Assembly: GCF_000373485.1 (NCBI RefSeq)
Contig: NZ_KB891585.1
Location: forward strand, 219,698-283,697
DNA: 64,000 nucleotides
Reading direction: 5' to 3'
From: Dasania marina DSM 21967
GTDB lineage: Bacteria; Pseudomonadota; Gammaproteobacteria; Pseudomonadales; Dasaniaceae
The notes beneath the pieces are model-generated. The model worked only from the letters and a program-made list of their open reading frames with translations. It was not told the origin of the DNA and ran no database searches. Below, in pieces: positions 39,645-49,934 of the stretch. The number at the start of each line of letters is the position of its first letter. The stretch's first letter is position 1. The position numbers were made by a program, and so were the translations under genes.

Positions 39645-41024
39645 ATGGATTCTAGTAAAAAAATTAACCTTCCCATCATTTTTCTTATTAGCACACTTAC
39701 CGCCCCTCTATCTTGGGCAGCTGCAAATCAACAGGACAGCCTGAAGCCACGTATTAACAGCAAAAGTGAAAGAAGCCTAAATTATGACTGGCCTATAATA
39801 AAAGTCGGTACAGGCAGCTATGAAGAGGGGCCGACGGGAGTTACCGTTTTTCATTTCGATCGCAAGGTTAATGTTGCTGTTGATGTACGCGGTGGCGGTC
39901 CAGGCACTGTTAATGCGCCCTATATGGACCTAGGTTACGATATGGCAGAACTCGATACAGTCGTTTTTGCCGGCGGCTCGTGGTATGGGCTGGAAGCGAC
40001 TACGGCGGTGGCCACGGCACTAAAAGATGACGGCCTTCGCGATGGCGACGCCTTTTCCCTGACGCCTAATATAGCGATGTCGGTAGGCTCGATTATATTT
40101 GATTTTGGGGCGCGTAGGCTAAATGAAATATACCCCGACAAACGTCTTGCCCAAGCAAGCTATCGTGCGGCAAAAACAGGAAGCTTTCCGCTAGGCCCCC
40201 ATGGTGCAGGGCGTTCAGCTGTTTCCGGTGGCCTGTTTGGCTGCAACGCGTTTTCTGGACAAGGTGGTGCCTATAGAGAAATTGGCGACATAAAAATTGC
40301 CGCCTTTACCGTGGTCAATTCCCTAGGTGCTATTGTAGACCGCAAAGGAAAAATAGCCGCTTGCTATCAAGGTGAAGGCTGGCCAGAAAAGATAGACATC
40401 GCAGAGCTATTAGCCAAATTCCCTGATAACTTAACAGACTGGGGTGATGATCAACAACAGGCTAGCAGTAAAAACACAACCATTAGCTTAATAGTAACCA
40501 ATCAGAAAATGTCGCAAGCCGAGCTAAAACGTTTGGCCACCCAAGTCCATACATCTATGGGCAGAGGCATTCAGCCTTTTACCACTATCTTCGACGGCGA
40601 TGTACTCTATGCCGTTTCTACAGCTGAACTTGAGGAGAATACTATGTCCTCCGCAGTGCTAGGCACTGTCGCATCAGAAGTCATGTGGGATGCCATACTG
40701 TCCTCGGTGCCTGAGCAGCCAAAACACGCAGTAGCTAATAACCGATTAAGCTTAAATAAAAAGCACCTAAATAAGCTAACCGGTGAGTATACCTTTAGTG
40801 AGTTTGCTCAAATCACGATAAGCAGAGACAGTAGTAAATTATACGCACAGGCTACAGGGCTACGTGACGTATTTGCTATAGGGCGTACTACAGCAACCGA
40901 ATTAATCCCCGTTTCTAAGAATGTATTTATGGTGCCTGGTCGCTACCCGCTTACACTTAGCTTCGAAACGACAGATGAGCTAATTATCAACCCCGGTAAA
41001 TGGCAGCAAACAGCTCGTCGTTGA
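39645..41024 (+). CDS. P1-family (S58, DmpA/BapA-like) self-processing peptidase
   Basis: 459 residues. A signal peptide (ISTLTAPLSWAA) precedes a P1/ArgJ-type Ntn fold with GPTGVTVFHFDRKVNVAVDV and GAGRSAVSGGLFGCNAFSGQ. The self-cleavage site is probably before Thr in SKNTTISLIVTN (residue about 283). It is followed by VHTSMGRGIQPFTTIFDGDV. The family cuts amino-terminal residues, including beta-amino acids in BapA and D-residues in DmpA. An extra C-terminal tail of about 80 residues follows the Ntn domain. It lies directly behind a PepSY gene, with a strong terminator-like hairpin after it. Confidence 0.85.
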   Translation: MDSSKKINLPIIFLISTLTAPLSWAAANQQDSLKPRINSKSERSLNYDWPIIKVGTGSYEEGPTGVTVFHFDRKVNVAVDVRGGGPGTVNAPYMDLGYDMAELDTVVFAGGSWYGLEATTAVATALKDDGLRDGDAFSLTPNIAMSVGSIIFDFGARRLNEIYPDKRLAQASYRAAKTGSFPLGPHGAGRSAVSGGLFGCNAFSGQGGAYREIGDIKIAAFTVVNSLGAIVDRKGKIAACYQGEGWPEKIDIAELLAKFPDNLTDWGDDQQQASSKNTTISLIVTNQKMSQAELKRLATQVHTSMGRGIQPFTTIFDGDVLYAVSTAELEENTMSSAVLGTVASEVMWDAILSSVPEQPKHAVANNRLSLNKKHLNKLTGEYTFSEFAQITISRDSSKLYAQATGLRDVFAIGRTTATELIPVSKNVFMVPGRYPLTLSFETTDELIINPGKWQQTARR

Positions 41025-41043
41025 TACAGCCTTTTATTAAAGT

Positions 41044-41076
41044 TATGACCATTGGCTATTACAGCCAATGGTCATA
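41044..41076 (+). terminator. Strong hairpin after the P1 peptidase gene
   Basis: TATGACCATTGGCT (41044-41057) pairs perfectly with AGCCAATGGTCATA (41063-41076) over a five-base loop. It lies 20 bases after the stop. The U-tract is weak (TTCTATAGTCCTTT). Confidence 0.7.
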
Positions 41077-41426
41077 TTCTATAGTCCTTTTAATGCATCC
41101 CCTCTAAACCCCCTACCATTCATGATCGCTGCTCTGGCGTCTATATTGTAATTTCCATAGCCACTCCTGTACTAATCATTTGCCAAGCTATAGTTGGCAG
41201 CACAGGATCACAGCAGTAGTTCACCACATACTATATAAGATACAAAATTATGGTTTTTCAGAACGAGGAATGATGCTTTAATAAATTTATTCTAGCTTCA
41301 TCTACTTGATATATAACTGATGCAATGCTTCACAAGAACATAGATTTATGTAAGCAAAAAACCATAACATATTTACAAGGCGTTGTTTACGCAGCTAGTG
41401 CTTATATAAAGTTTCAATAAGATAAT

Positions 41427-41458
41427 AGCATGAAGGGTTTAGTTAAACCCTTCATGCT
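41427..41458 (-). terminator. Strong hairpin after the first TonB-dependent receptor gene
   Basis: AGCATGAAGGGTTT (41427-41440) pairs perfectly with AAACCCTTCATGCT (41445-41458) across AGTT. It lies 32 bases beyond the receptor stop. The minus-strand trail is ATTATCTTATTG. Confidence 0.75.
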
Positions 41459-41489
41459 AACAAAGCCCATAATACTACTAGTATTGTGA

Positions 41490-43928
41490 CTAATATCGAT
41501 AAGCCAAAGTAAACCCTACAGTCCTTGGACTGGCAATGCTATCGCGAGCGCCATTGCCTAACCAATTTTCAAACACCCCTGTATCTAAGCCATGATAAGC
41601 TTCAGGAAAAGACCCTGTCACAGCTTTCTCATCGCCAATATTTTTCACATACAAAGAGGCTGCCCAGTTAATAGACTCTAGCGTTATCGATGTATTCCAT
41701 AATGAAAAAGACTCTAGTTTTTTAGACAATGTACTATTTTCAGTAATATAATTTTTCATATTTGACTGATAGTAACCATTCAATCTTAGTACTAGATCCC
41801 AGCTTTCATTGACAGGCATTGTATAATCTAGTGCAACGTTAAGCAGCTGATCTGGGATTCCTGGCAGCTCTTCACCGTCTTCAGCAATGATATTATTAAA
41901 CTGGCGACCAATAAAATCATCTGTTAACTCAGCGTTGGTATAAGTATATCCAGCAGAGTAATGCAATCTATCAGTCAAATACCCTTCAACTTCCATTTCC
42001 AGGCCTTGAGTTCTTGCCGACTGGCCATTAGCAGCCATAAAGAAACCGAAAGCACCTGTTGTGGTATTAATTTGAGGGGTATCCCAATCCACATAAAACA
42101 AAGAGACAGTATATGAGGTGCTTTCTGTTTTCCCCTTTATGCCCACTTCGTAGTTTATTGCCGAGTCGCTTTCATAGGTCAAAATTGTTTCATGGTTAGG
42201 CTCACCAAAGGGCAATCCAAAAGGCACTATCGCATTGGATCCACCACGGCGATAACCTTCAGAAATGGTACTGTACAACATATTCTCATCATCTAAATCC
42301 CAGGATACATTCACCTTGAATAAAACATCATCATCCTCAAAACTGGGCTGAGTCACGGTTGGCACAGTTGGATCACAAACACATATAGGAAAGCCTAACT
42401 GTACAGTGTTCTCAAATGTCGTTTTAAACCAGCGCATGCCGCCTGTAATACGTAAATCATCGGTGATGTTATAAGAGGCCTCACCGTAAAGTGAAATATC
42501 GCTAATTTCTTCATCCCTTTGATAGATAGTATCAATCTCAGTTGTTTCAAAGCCCAAGGCCAAAGGTGCATATTCGGCAAGGCCTTTTTGTAGGCTAAAC
42601 TGCCCCACCTCTCTTTCCTGGTCCATATAAAATAATCCAGCTACCCAGTCAATAGAGCTATAACTCTCATTGGAGACAAATCTTAGCTCTTGTGTGATAG
42701 CTGAATCAGAAAATGAACGATCTGCAACCACCGCTGGACGCGGCATTCCTGGATAGTAGTTATTAAAAAACTGCCTTCCACCGCTCACCCAGATGGCTGT
42801 ATTATCGCTCTCAGCATTGCCTTCATGTGTATAATAAGAGCTATTTGATGTCATGGTGGCAAAGCCCATATCCCACTCAAGGTCAAGGCTGGTTAACTCT
42901 ACATCTCGGGAAGAAGGTTCTGCGAGTGTGGAGCCATTGTCAAACTCCCCATATTTGTTGCCAACATAATCCGAGCCTGGGGTAATAGCTCTACGCCCAC
43001 CCGTCTCGTCGGACTGTTTCTGATAACTGGCCTGAACGCTTAAATCATTATTAATATTCCAAAGTATAGAAGCGCGGGCATAGGATATTTCAACCCAATC
43101 CATATCGTCTTTATTTTGGTAGCACGAGCCATTATTTACTTTTTGGTCGTTTGTAGCTGTTTCAGGTGCTATGCAATCACCAGCACCAGTATCAATCAGT
43201 GGGTCACCTCCAGGGCTTAACTGATAAAGGTTTTTGTAATCAATCACGCCATCATTATCGACATTGCCGGCACCAACACGAACAGCAACATTGTCCGTAA
43301 TAGGTATGTTGACCATAACATCATTGCTTAAATTACTGCCGTCAGACCCTCGGGTTTGGCTATAATCAGTTTTTATACTGGCTTCAAATTGGCTAGGATC
43401 AGGCTTATTGATAATATACCGCACCGTGCCACCGAGCGAGCCCGACCCATACAAGGTACCCTGGGGCCCGCGCAGCACCTCAACACGCTGAAGGTCCTTG
43501 AGAAGAAAATTAGAAAAAATTGGTGTGGCATCGACATAAGTGGATACCGTAGGCACAGCAGACAAAGCCACATCACCTTGACTACCCCCATCAACATTCA
43601 AACCACGCACAATAATGCTATTAACGGTACCGGCATTTCTCTGGCCGCGATCAGCTACAACGATACCTGTCATTGATCTTAATAATTCGCTTTGATCTGT
43701 GATATGTTGTGCGTTTATAAGGTCACCCTGAACTGCTGATATATTATAAGGAATGTCCTGTATTGAGCTAGCCCGTGACGTAGCAGTTACTATAACCTCT
43801 TCTAGTTTTACACTGTTTTTTTCTTGTGCACTGGATACACTGGGTGACACAGTTAAGACAACGCTTGAAGCTAACGCTTTGGCCATTAAATTTTTTCTAA
43901 AAATTGAACGATTTAGATTAATCTGCAT
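41490..43928 (-). CDS. TonB-dependent outer-membrane receptor
   Basis: 812 residues. A signal segment is followed by a TonB-box region (VKLEEVIVTATSRASSIQDI) and a plug domain with RVEVLRGPQGTLYGSGSLGG. The 22-strand barrel that follows ends in the aromatic strand RTVGFTLAYRY. Such receptors import siderophores, vitamins or oligomers using TonB. No ligand motif can be read. It is the distal receptor of a minus-strand block with two propeller-amidohydrolases. The 450-base gap upstream and strong terminator suggest its own unit. Confidence 0.92.
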   Translation of the reverse strand: MQINLNRSIFRKNLMAKALASSVVLTVSPSVSSAQEKNSVKLEEVIVTATSRASSIQDIPYNISAVQGDLINAQHITDQSELLRSMTGIVVADRGQRNAGTVNSIIVRGLNVDGGSQGDVALSAVPTVSTYVDATPIFSNFLLKDLQRVEVLRGPQGTLYGSGSLGGTVRYIINKPDPSQFEASIKTDYSQTRGSDGSNLSNDVMVNIPITDNVAVRVGAGNVDNDGVIDYKNLYQLSPGGDPLIDTGAGDCIAPETATNDQKVNNGSCYQNKDDMDWVEISYARASILWNINNDLSVQASYQKQSDETGGRRAITPGSDYVGNKYGEFDNGSTLAEPSSRDVELTSLDLEWDMGFATMTSNSSYYTHEGNAESDNTAIWVSGGRQFFNNYYPGMPRPAVVADRSFSDSAITQELRFVSNESYSSIDWVAGLFYMDQEREVGQFSLQKGLAEYAPLALGFETTEIDTIYQRDEEISDISLYGEASYNITDDLRITGGMRWFKTTFENTVQLGFPICVCDPTVPTVTQPSFEDDDVLFKVNVSWDLDDENMLYSTISEGYRRGGSNAIVPFGLPFGEPNHETILTYESDSAINYEVGIKGKTESTSYTVSLFYVDWDTPQINTTTGAFGFFMAANGQSARTQGLEMEVEGYLTDRLHYSAGYTYTNAELTDDFIGRQFNNIIAEDGEELPGIPDQLLNVALDYTMPVNESWDLVLRLNGYYQSNMKNYITENSTLSKKLESFSLWNTSITLESINWAASLYVKNIGDEKAVTGSFPEAYHGLDTGVFENWLGNGARDSIASPRTVGFTLAYRY

Positions 43929-44380
43929 ATTTTATTATCCTAATTCCTTTTGATTTACAATTAGCTAGAATAATCTACATTCGATCTTGTTAACCATTGT
44001 CAATTCCTATTGGCCTGGTGACATACGATCACCAGCAATAAAAAGATGTGGATTAAATAGCCATAATTAGTATGTGTCAATTCTGACTGATACGACTGTG
44101 AGGTGTAGCGTATATTCGGAATGAAATTAACTTTCTCTGCAGCGCGTTAATCTTTCAGTTATTTTTTAGTGGGGTGGTAAATATTACCGTTACCTGGTCT
44201 ACAGATATAATATTTATTGAGCGCTTTATAGAAGCTTTGACATTAAAAAAATATGTTACAAAACCTATTTAGCATCAATTTTCACTGGTGTTAACTGAGG
44301 GGAAAAACAGTAGAAAATCCATCGCTACAGTCTACAAAAACTCTATGCAAACTGCAGCGCTGGACATTTAAGGTAGGAGC
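43929..44380. other. Gap between the two receptor genes
   Basis: About 450 AT-rich bases hold the promoter region of the downstream receptor (minus strand). A perfect seven-base palindrome arm pair, CTGGTGA (44015-44021) and TCACCAG (44029-44035), sits near 85 bases before the start and could be an operator. No gene is seen. Confidence 0.4.
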
Positions 44381-46501
44381 TTAAAAGTTGTAGCCAACTT
44401 TAATACCTATGGTACGAGGGCGTGTACGATTTGCGTTATTCCATGCGCTGTAGGGATCTATGTATTTATTCTCATCAGTCAGGTTCTGACCATAGAGTTC
44501 AAAATTCATATCACCCATGGTTAGGCCTAAGCGTGCATCCAACAAACCAATCTTGTCTGAAAACTGATCGACATATTCTTCAGGAAAGCTGGTTCTATCA
44601 ACATAGGGCATTTCATCTCTGTAGCTATAACCTACGCGCAAAAACCCAGGATTAGCCTCCGTCCACATAAAGTCATATGTGGCGCCTAAGGTAAAGCTGT
44701 AATCAGGAACATAATCTATAGGATCCCCAGGGATATTCGCCGTATCAGTAGCGCCTATAGCCTTAACCTCAGCATCGATAATAGCTAGCGATGCATCAAG
44801 AGTTAGTGCGTCGGTGGCTTTCCAGTTTATAGAGCCATCAAAGCCGGTGACCTCCACTTTACCGATATTACTGATTAGTGACTGGAAGCCACGGCCTTGA
44901 ATAAAGATCAAACCTCGACGCAGCATATCGTCATACTTAGTGTGATAAAGCGCCATATCTACATAGAGTTTACCGTCCAGCAAGCTGGCTTTATAACCTA
45001 TCTCATAACTCCAAAGCGACTCTGGGTCAAAGTCAGGTAATTCAGCACCGCCAAAATCGTAGCCATTAAAACCACCACTACGGAAACCTTTTGCCGCGCT
45101 GGCGTATATACTTTTATTGTCATCTACCGCATACGTTAAGTAGAAACGAGGATCAACCGAATCAAAAGTGCCGCTTTGCTCACCAGCAGAACCGGATACA
45201 AGATCAGTTTGCTCGTCTTCAAAATAGCGAACACCTAAGCCTACATTTAATTGCTCTGTTAATTGATATGAAACATCGGCAAATACAGAGTAAGATTCGG
45301 AGGTTTGCTCGGTGAAGTAATCCGATAGATAAACTATACCGAAATATTCTGTTGCGACTTCGGGTATGCTTAAATCCATCGTCATATCACTGTAAAAAAC
45401 ACCAGTCGTCCATTGCAATTGATTATCGCCAGTAGAGGCAAGTCGCAGCTCTTGTGTAAATTGATCACCCGAATTGTGTCGGTTGCTGTAACCTGAGAGA
45501 TCACCTGCGTAAACAGTTTCAGGGCCACCGAAGTACGAGAATGGGTATTTAACGTCCATTTCGACATAAGAGGATGAACTCAGTAACTCAGCAAAGCCTA
45601 AATCATAAGTTACCTCAAAATTATAAACGTCGTAATCCCACTCTTTAGGCTTTAATTTAGTTGATGGATCAACTGCGACGTACACAGTACGGTCAGGCTG
45701 TTCATAGCCCTGACCCAGTTCATATTCTGCGCTATAGGTCATTACTGTAGCAAGCACTTCTAGCTTATCTGTAGCTTTCCATAACGCTTTAAGACGTGCA
45801 GTTTTTAATTCTTCGCCATTGCCATCTTTAATGCCAGCTTCAGGCTGGTCTTGCCAACCACCACCATCTTTGAAATCTGCAGCTAATCTAACAGCAAATT
45901 TATCCTCTACTACAGGCGCATTAATAATTGCGGTGGCACCAAAACCAAGCTCACCTTCAGAAACTGAAAAAGCTTCACCTTCTAAACGTCCAGAAAATCC
46001 ATCCATATTCGGGCGAGCGGTAATATACCTAATAGCGCCACCCACAGCACCTTGGCCGTAAAGGGTTCCCTGCGGCCCTTTCAGAACCTCTACCCGCTCT
46101 AAATCAAGTGTCCGAACAGGCAATATTTCGGTCCCGGTTAATACCATAGGTATTTCATCTTGATATATGCTGGTTAATGCCCCGCCGCCATGAGCATTGG
46201 CAATACCCCGTAAAAATACTTGATAGCTACCAGGTCCATCCTCTCGCATAGTTAAACCGGGTACGGCAAAAGAAAGGTCCTGAATATTATCAATCCCTCT
46301 AACTTTTAATTCATCGCCTGTTAATGTCGATACCGCCATCGGCACATCAATTAGCCGTTGTTCGCGCTTTGATGCCGTTACAAGAACTTCCTCAAGGCGG
46401 GCTGTTTCATTAGCAACAGCTGTATTGGCTAAGGGCATTGCTATAGCCAGCATCATTCCACTTCCTAGAAATCTTTTTTTATTCGTATATATTTGCTTCA
46501 T
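44381..46501 (-). CDS. TonB-dependent outer-membrane receptor
   Basis: About 706 residues from the ATG at 46501, where GGAGG sits five bases upstream. A longer frame to 46579 is unlikely, since it lacks such a site. The signal (MMLAIAMPLANTAVA) is followed by the TonB-box region ARLEEVLVTASKREQRLIDV. The plug contains RVEVLKGPQGTLYGQGAVGG, and the C-terminus is RPRTIGIKVGYNF. It is similar in size class to many Alteromonad and Sphingomonad oligomer receptors. It is 116 bases downstream of the propeller-amidohydrolase gene and probably shares its transcript. Confidence 0.92.
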   Translation of the reverse strand: MKQIYTNKKRFLGSGMMLAIAMPLANTAVANETARLEEVLVTASKREQRLIDVPMAVSTLTGDELKVRGIDNIQDLSFAVPGLTMREDGPGSYQVFLRGIANAHGGGALTSIYQDEIPMVLTGTEILPVRTLDLERVEVLKGPQGTLYGQGAVGGAIRYITARPNMDGFSGRLEGEAFSVSEGELGFGATAIINAPVVEDKFAVRLAADFKDGGGWQDQPEAGIKDGNGEELKTARLKALWKATDKLEVLATVMTYSAEYELGQGYEQPDRTVYVAVDPSTKLKPKEWDYDVYNFEVTYDLGFAELLSSSSYVEMDVKYPFSYFGGPETVYAGDLSGYSNRHNSGDQFTQELRLASTGDNQLQWTTGVFYSDMTMDLSIPEVATEYFGIVYLSDYFTEQTSESYSVFADVSYQLTEQLNVGLGVRYFEDEQTDLVSGSAGEQSGTFDSVDPRFYLTYAVDDNKSIYASAAKGFRSGGFNGYDFGGAELPDFDPESLWSYEIGYKASLLDGKLYVDMALYHTKYDDMLRRGLIFIQGRGFQSLISNIGKVEVTGFDGSINWKATDALTLDASLAIIDAEVKAIGATDTANIPGDPIDYVPDYSFTLGATYDFMWTEANPGFLRVGYSYRDEMPYVDRTSFPEEYVDQFSDKIGLLDARLGLTMGDMNFELYGQNLTDENKYIDPYSAWNNANRTRPRTIGIKVGYNF

Positions 46502-46617
46502 AAGAACCTCCACCTTTAATAATTTCTGAATTTTAACAGTACCTTGATAGCATCGACTGCGGAAGGTGCCAAAGAACACCGCAGCGGTGCATCATTGTCA
46601 CCATAATGTTTATAGGC

Positions 46618-49600
46618 TTATTGCCCCTCTGCAGCCCTATTCCAACCGGTGTTCTTATCATCGCCAAGCTCCCAGTAAAAGCTGGTTCTAGGGCGGTTAT
46701 AATTACCTATTTCATTCATGCTATAGCTATCGTAAAGCCGACCACCAATCATGGTTTTAATAACCGTTTTACTGTTAAGAATATTTTCTAAGGGATTTTT
46801 ATCTAGAACGATCAAATCAGCAAGCTTACCCACTGCAAGGCTGCCTATATCCTTGTCCATTCCCAGGGTCTTTGCACCATTGAGCGTTGCCGCCCGGAGT
46901 ACCCGTTCATTACTCATGCCACCTTCGGCCATTAGCTGCATTTCCCAATGCATTGCCAAGCCCTGCACCTGCGAATGTGACCCAACATTAACCAGCGCGC
47001 CGGCGTCATCTAATTTCTTTGTCGATCTCGCTACGGCTTTAAACCCGATATCCCACAACTCATCGGCAGCATGTAAGCTGGTCATTGCTCTGGCATAGAG
47101 CGGTGCCGCGTATTGAATTCCCAGTGGGCTATAACCACTGGTAACCTCGGGTACAAAACTGTCTATACGCGGGTCTTCCCAAGGACGACTGTTTTGGTAA
47201 ATGAAATTTTCACCCATGATTTCACCAAAGGTAGCCACCAGTGTTGGCGTATTCGCTGTTTGACTATGGGCAAGAATCTGAATCACATCGTCGTAATAGT
47301 TCGCAACTGGCAAGTTATGCTCTATGGTGTTATGGCCATCTAACACAGCACTGATATTATTATAGAAATGGCTCTCTCCCTCTATGGATACCATGACCTC
47401 CGCTTCCCTAGCAGCTTTAACCAACTGTTGCCGTTGTTGGCGCAGGGGTTGGCGGTAACTTTTTATGGTGCCGCCACCTAGTGCTCGCTTACGCAGCATT
47501 ATATTTTGCGCGTCAGATAAGTTATCAACCGGTGTATAGACGGGGTCTGATTTACCTGGGCGTCCGTACACAACACTGCCTACCGTTACCGCACGGGGGC
47601 CAACCCTGTCGCCAGAACGTTGCATTTCACTGGCCGCATAGCTGGCCAACTCTGATGAATAAGGATCGAAATTGGTGGTAATACCAAACGCAAGTGATGC
47701 GTACAGGCTGGCTTGCTTTTGAGGGGTGCCGCCGGTCGATTCATAGTAACAACTGTCAACATGACCGTGCATATTAACCAGCCCTGGCATAATAGTTTTG
47801 CCACGGCTATCGATTATTTTTGCGCCCCTAGGTACGTTTATATCTTTACGTGGCCCAACCGCCACAATACGATTGCCGTTAACAATCAAAGTGCCGTCTT
47901 CAATTACACCATTACTTATTGTGATTAGTCGCGCACCAATAAATGCTACGCTACCTTCGGGAACATCGGCTTTTACTTTAAGATCCACCGACACAGGCGA
48001 GCTGTATTTCATTCCTTGAACCGTTAGGCCGTGCAGTGTTTCGCCCAACATCCAGTATAATTTTTCTGAATCAGTTGACCATGTCAGATTGTAACCGCCG
48101 ACATCTGAAAGCTGAACTACTGGAGTCACTCCATTAGCTGCAGCTATCATCATTGCTCCGCCAGCATCAGCAAGGGGCATCACATAGTAATTTTGTTTTT
48201 CTTTGAAGCCCAGCCATTTAGCGTTAGGGCTGAGGGTTAGATCTGAATGATCAGCAGACTGCATAAGCGCATGCACACGTGGCTCGTAGCCCTGCAAGTT
48301 CACACTGATAAGTTGCGTTGCGGCAGTATTGTCCACAGTTGTATTTAAGTGGTAGTAAAGCCGTTTGCTGTTCGGAGAGAACTGTGGCGTTGTACCTTCT
48401 TTTGAAAGTATAAAGGGTTGTCGTTTGCCTGTAAGTGACAGTGTGTATATGCCACTGGCATTACCAAATCCCCCCATGCATTTGCTGTCTTCTTGGATTT
48501 GATACGCCAGCATTTTCCCATTCGGCGCAAAGACGGGGCGGCGAATAACGCCGCTGTTTTTTAATAAGGTTTCTGACTTACCCCCCTTAAGGGTTAACCG
48601 CCGTAATGCACTGCCTTTTTCATCGTCCCACTCTACATACACCAGCGACTTGCCATCGGGAGAAAATGCGGGCTCAAACTCAAAGGCTAGTGTATCGGTT
48701 AGGCGTTTCGGCTCGCCATTGGATAACGATTTATACCACAGGCGACCTAGAGCATTGAAAACGATAGCTTGCTTATCTGGTGATACCACTAGGTGCCTTA
48801 TAGCTTTAACCGTTAAAGTTTCTGGCGCCACTACCTGTGGAAATCGGGTTGCCTCGGTAATACGGTGCTGTGTTCTAGCACGAAAAGGAATCTCTTCAGC
48901 GGTGGCAGTTTTCGTATCAACTTTATAAAGCTTGCCCTTACCCCAAATAGCAATATGACGGCCATCAGGAAACCAATCGTATTGTGGGTAATAGCTGCCT
49001 TGGGCAATCCACTCCCCTTGCATGTCACGATCTAAGTCGTCGTAAACAGGACGTTGTTCCCCGCTATCAAGATTGTAAACAAAGAGTACGGTTTTATCTT
49101 TTACTCGGCGCACAAAGGCGATTTTCCGACTGTCAGGTGAAACTTGCGCCGTTGTTGCACCACCAAAGCCTTTAAGTAATTCCCGAGTTTCAGCGGTCTC
49201 TAGATCACGCTGCATAATGGCGTGCACGGTATGGTTAGCATCAATAAAGACGCCAGTACCCTCTGGGCCACCGACTTTTTGGGTGTAATAGAAGTAGCGG
49301 CCATCGGGCGAAAACTGTGGCTGGCTTATATTTTGAAAAGTACTAGGAGACTCTAAAAGGGGCTGACCACTCCCGCCTTGAGTATTGTACAAGCGTATTT
49401 CAGAGGTGAATAAGTCACTGTATAAGGATGACAACTTTGTGGCTGCTATATATTGACCGCTAGCGTCCCAAACTGGATTGCTTACTACATCAGTGGATTC
49501 GTGAGTTACTTGCCTGGCCTGGGAGCCATCCACATTCGACATCCAGACATTATCTCCACCGCTTTCGTCGCTAATAAAGAGTAGTTTTTTTCCATCGGGG

Positions 49601-49884
49601 CTAAAGCGCGGCATACGCACCATGACGGGGCCGCCGTGTATTAATGCGGCTTCCCCCCCAGAGGTAGACATACGATAAATATCACCTAATAAATCAAATA
49701 CTAAAGACTGGCCATCTGGGTGTATATCAACACTCATCCAAGTACCCTCTTCTAGGGTAAAGGCAACCTCCTTATAGGGTTGGCCGGTATTACTTACATC
49801 CCAGCTATCTGCAACTACCGACTCTACAAACCCCAGCGCGGAAAATAAACACACAAAAATAATCGCACATCGATACTGCTGCAT
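46618..49884 (-). CDS. TolB-propeller/amidohydrolase fusion enzyme
   Basis: 1088 residues from the ATG at 49884 (GGGGTG upstream; the TTG at 49896 is less likely). A signal peptide is followed by a six-blade PD40/TolB-type propeller (about 40-600) with repeats such as FSPDGKKLLFISDESGGDNV. The amidohydrolase domain (about 680-1060) has MPGLVNMHGHVDS (metal His-x-His), KSYRQPLRQQRQQLVKAARE, IEHNLPVANYYDD and GSHSQVQGLAMHWEM. The latter domain belongs to the group holding imidazolonepropionase and Xaa-Pro dipeptidases. It should be exported. It is paralogous to the next gene. Confidence 0.87.
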   Translation of the reverse strand: MQQYRCAIIFVCLFSALGFVESVVADSWDVSNTGQPYKEVAFTLEEGTWMSVDIHPDGQSLVFDLLGDIYRMSTSGGEAALIHGGPVMVRMPRFSPDGKKLLFISDESGGDNVWMSNVDGSQARQVTHESTDVVSNPVWDASGQYIAATKLSSLYSDLFTSEIRLYNTQGGSGQPLLESPSTFQNISQPQFSPDGRYFYYTQKVGGPEGTGVFIDANHTVHAIMQRDLETAETRELLKGFGGATTAQVSPDSRKIAFVRRVKDKTVLFVYNLDSGEQRPVYDDLDRDMQGEWIAQGSYYPQYDWFPDGRHIAIWGKGKLYKVDTKTATAEEIPFRARTQHRITEATRFPQVVAPETLTVKAIRHLVVSPDKQAIVFNALGRLWYKSLSNGEPKRLTDTLAFEFEPAFSPDGKSLVYVEWDDEKGSALRRLTLKGGKSETLLKNSGVIRRPVFAPNGKMLAYQIQEDSKCMGGFGNASGIYTLSLTGKRQPFILSKEGTTPQFSPNSKRLYYHLNTTVDNTAATQLISVNLQGYEPRVHALMQSADHSDLTLSPNAKWLGFKEKQNYYVMPLADAGGAMMIAAANGVTPVVQLSDVGGYNLTWSTDSEKLYWMLGETLHGLTVQGMKYSSPVSVDLKVKADVPEGSVAFIGARLITISNGVIEDGTLIVNGNRIVAVGPRKDINVPRGAKIIDSRGKTIMPGLVNMHGHVDSCYYESTGGTPQKQASLYASLAFGITTNFDPYSSELASYAASEMQRSGDRVGPRAVTVGSVVYGRPGKSDPVYTPVDNLSDAQNIMLRKRALGGGTIKSYRQPLRQQRQQLVKAAREAEVMVSIEGESHFYNNISAVLDGHNTIEHNLPVANYYDDVIQILAHSQTANTPTLVATFGEIMGENFIYQNSRPWEDPRIDSFVPEVTSGYSPLGIQYAAPLYARAMTSLHAADELWDIGFKAVARSTKKLDDAGALVNVGSHSQVQGLAMHWEMQLMAEGGMSNERVLRAATLNGAKTLGMDKDIGSLAVGKLADLIVLDKNPLENILNSKTVIKTMIGGRLYDSYSMNEIGNYNRPRTSFYWELGDDKNTGWNRAAEGQ

Positions 49885-49934
49885 CGTACACCCCAATATT
49901 TAAAACAAGTGACTAAAACTATTAAACGAGTAGC

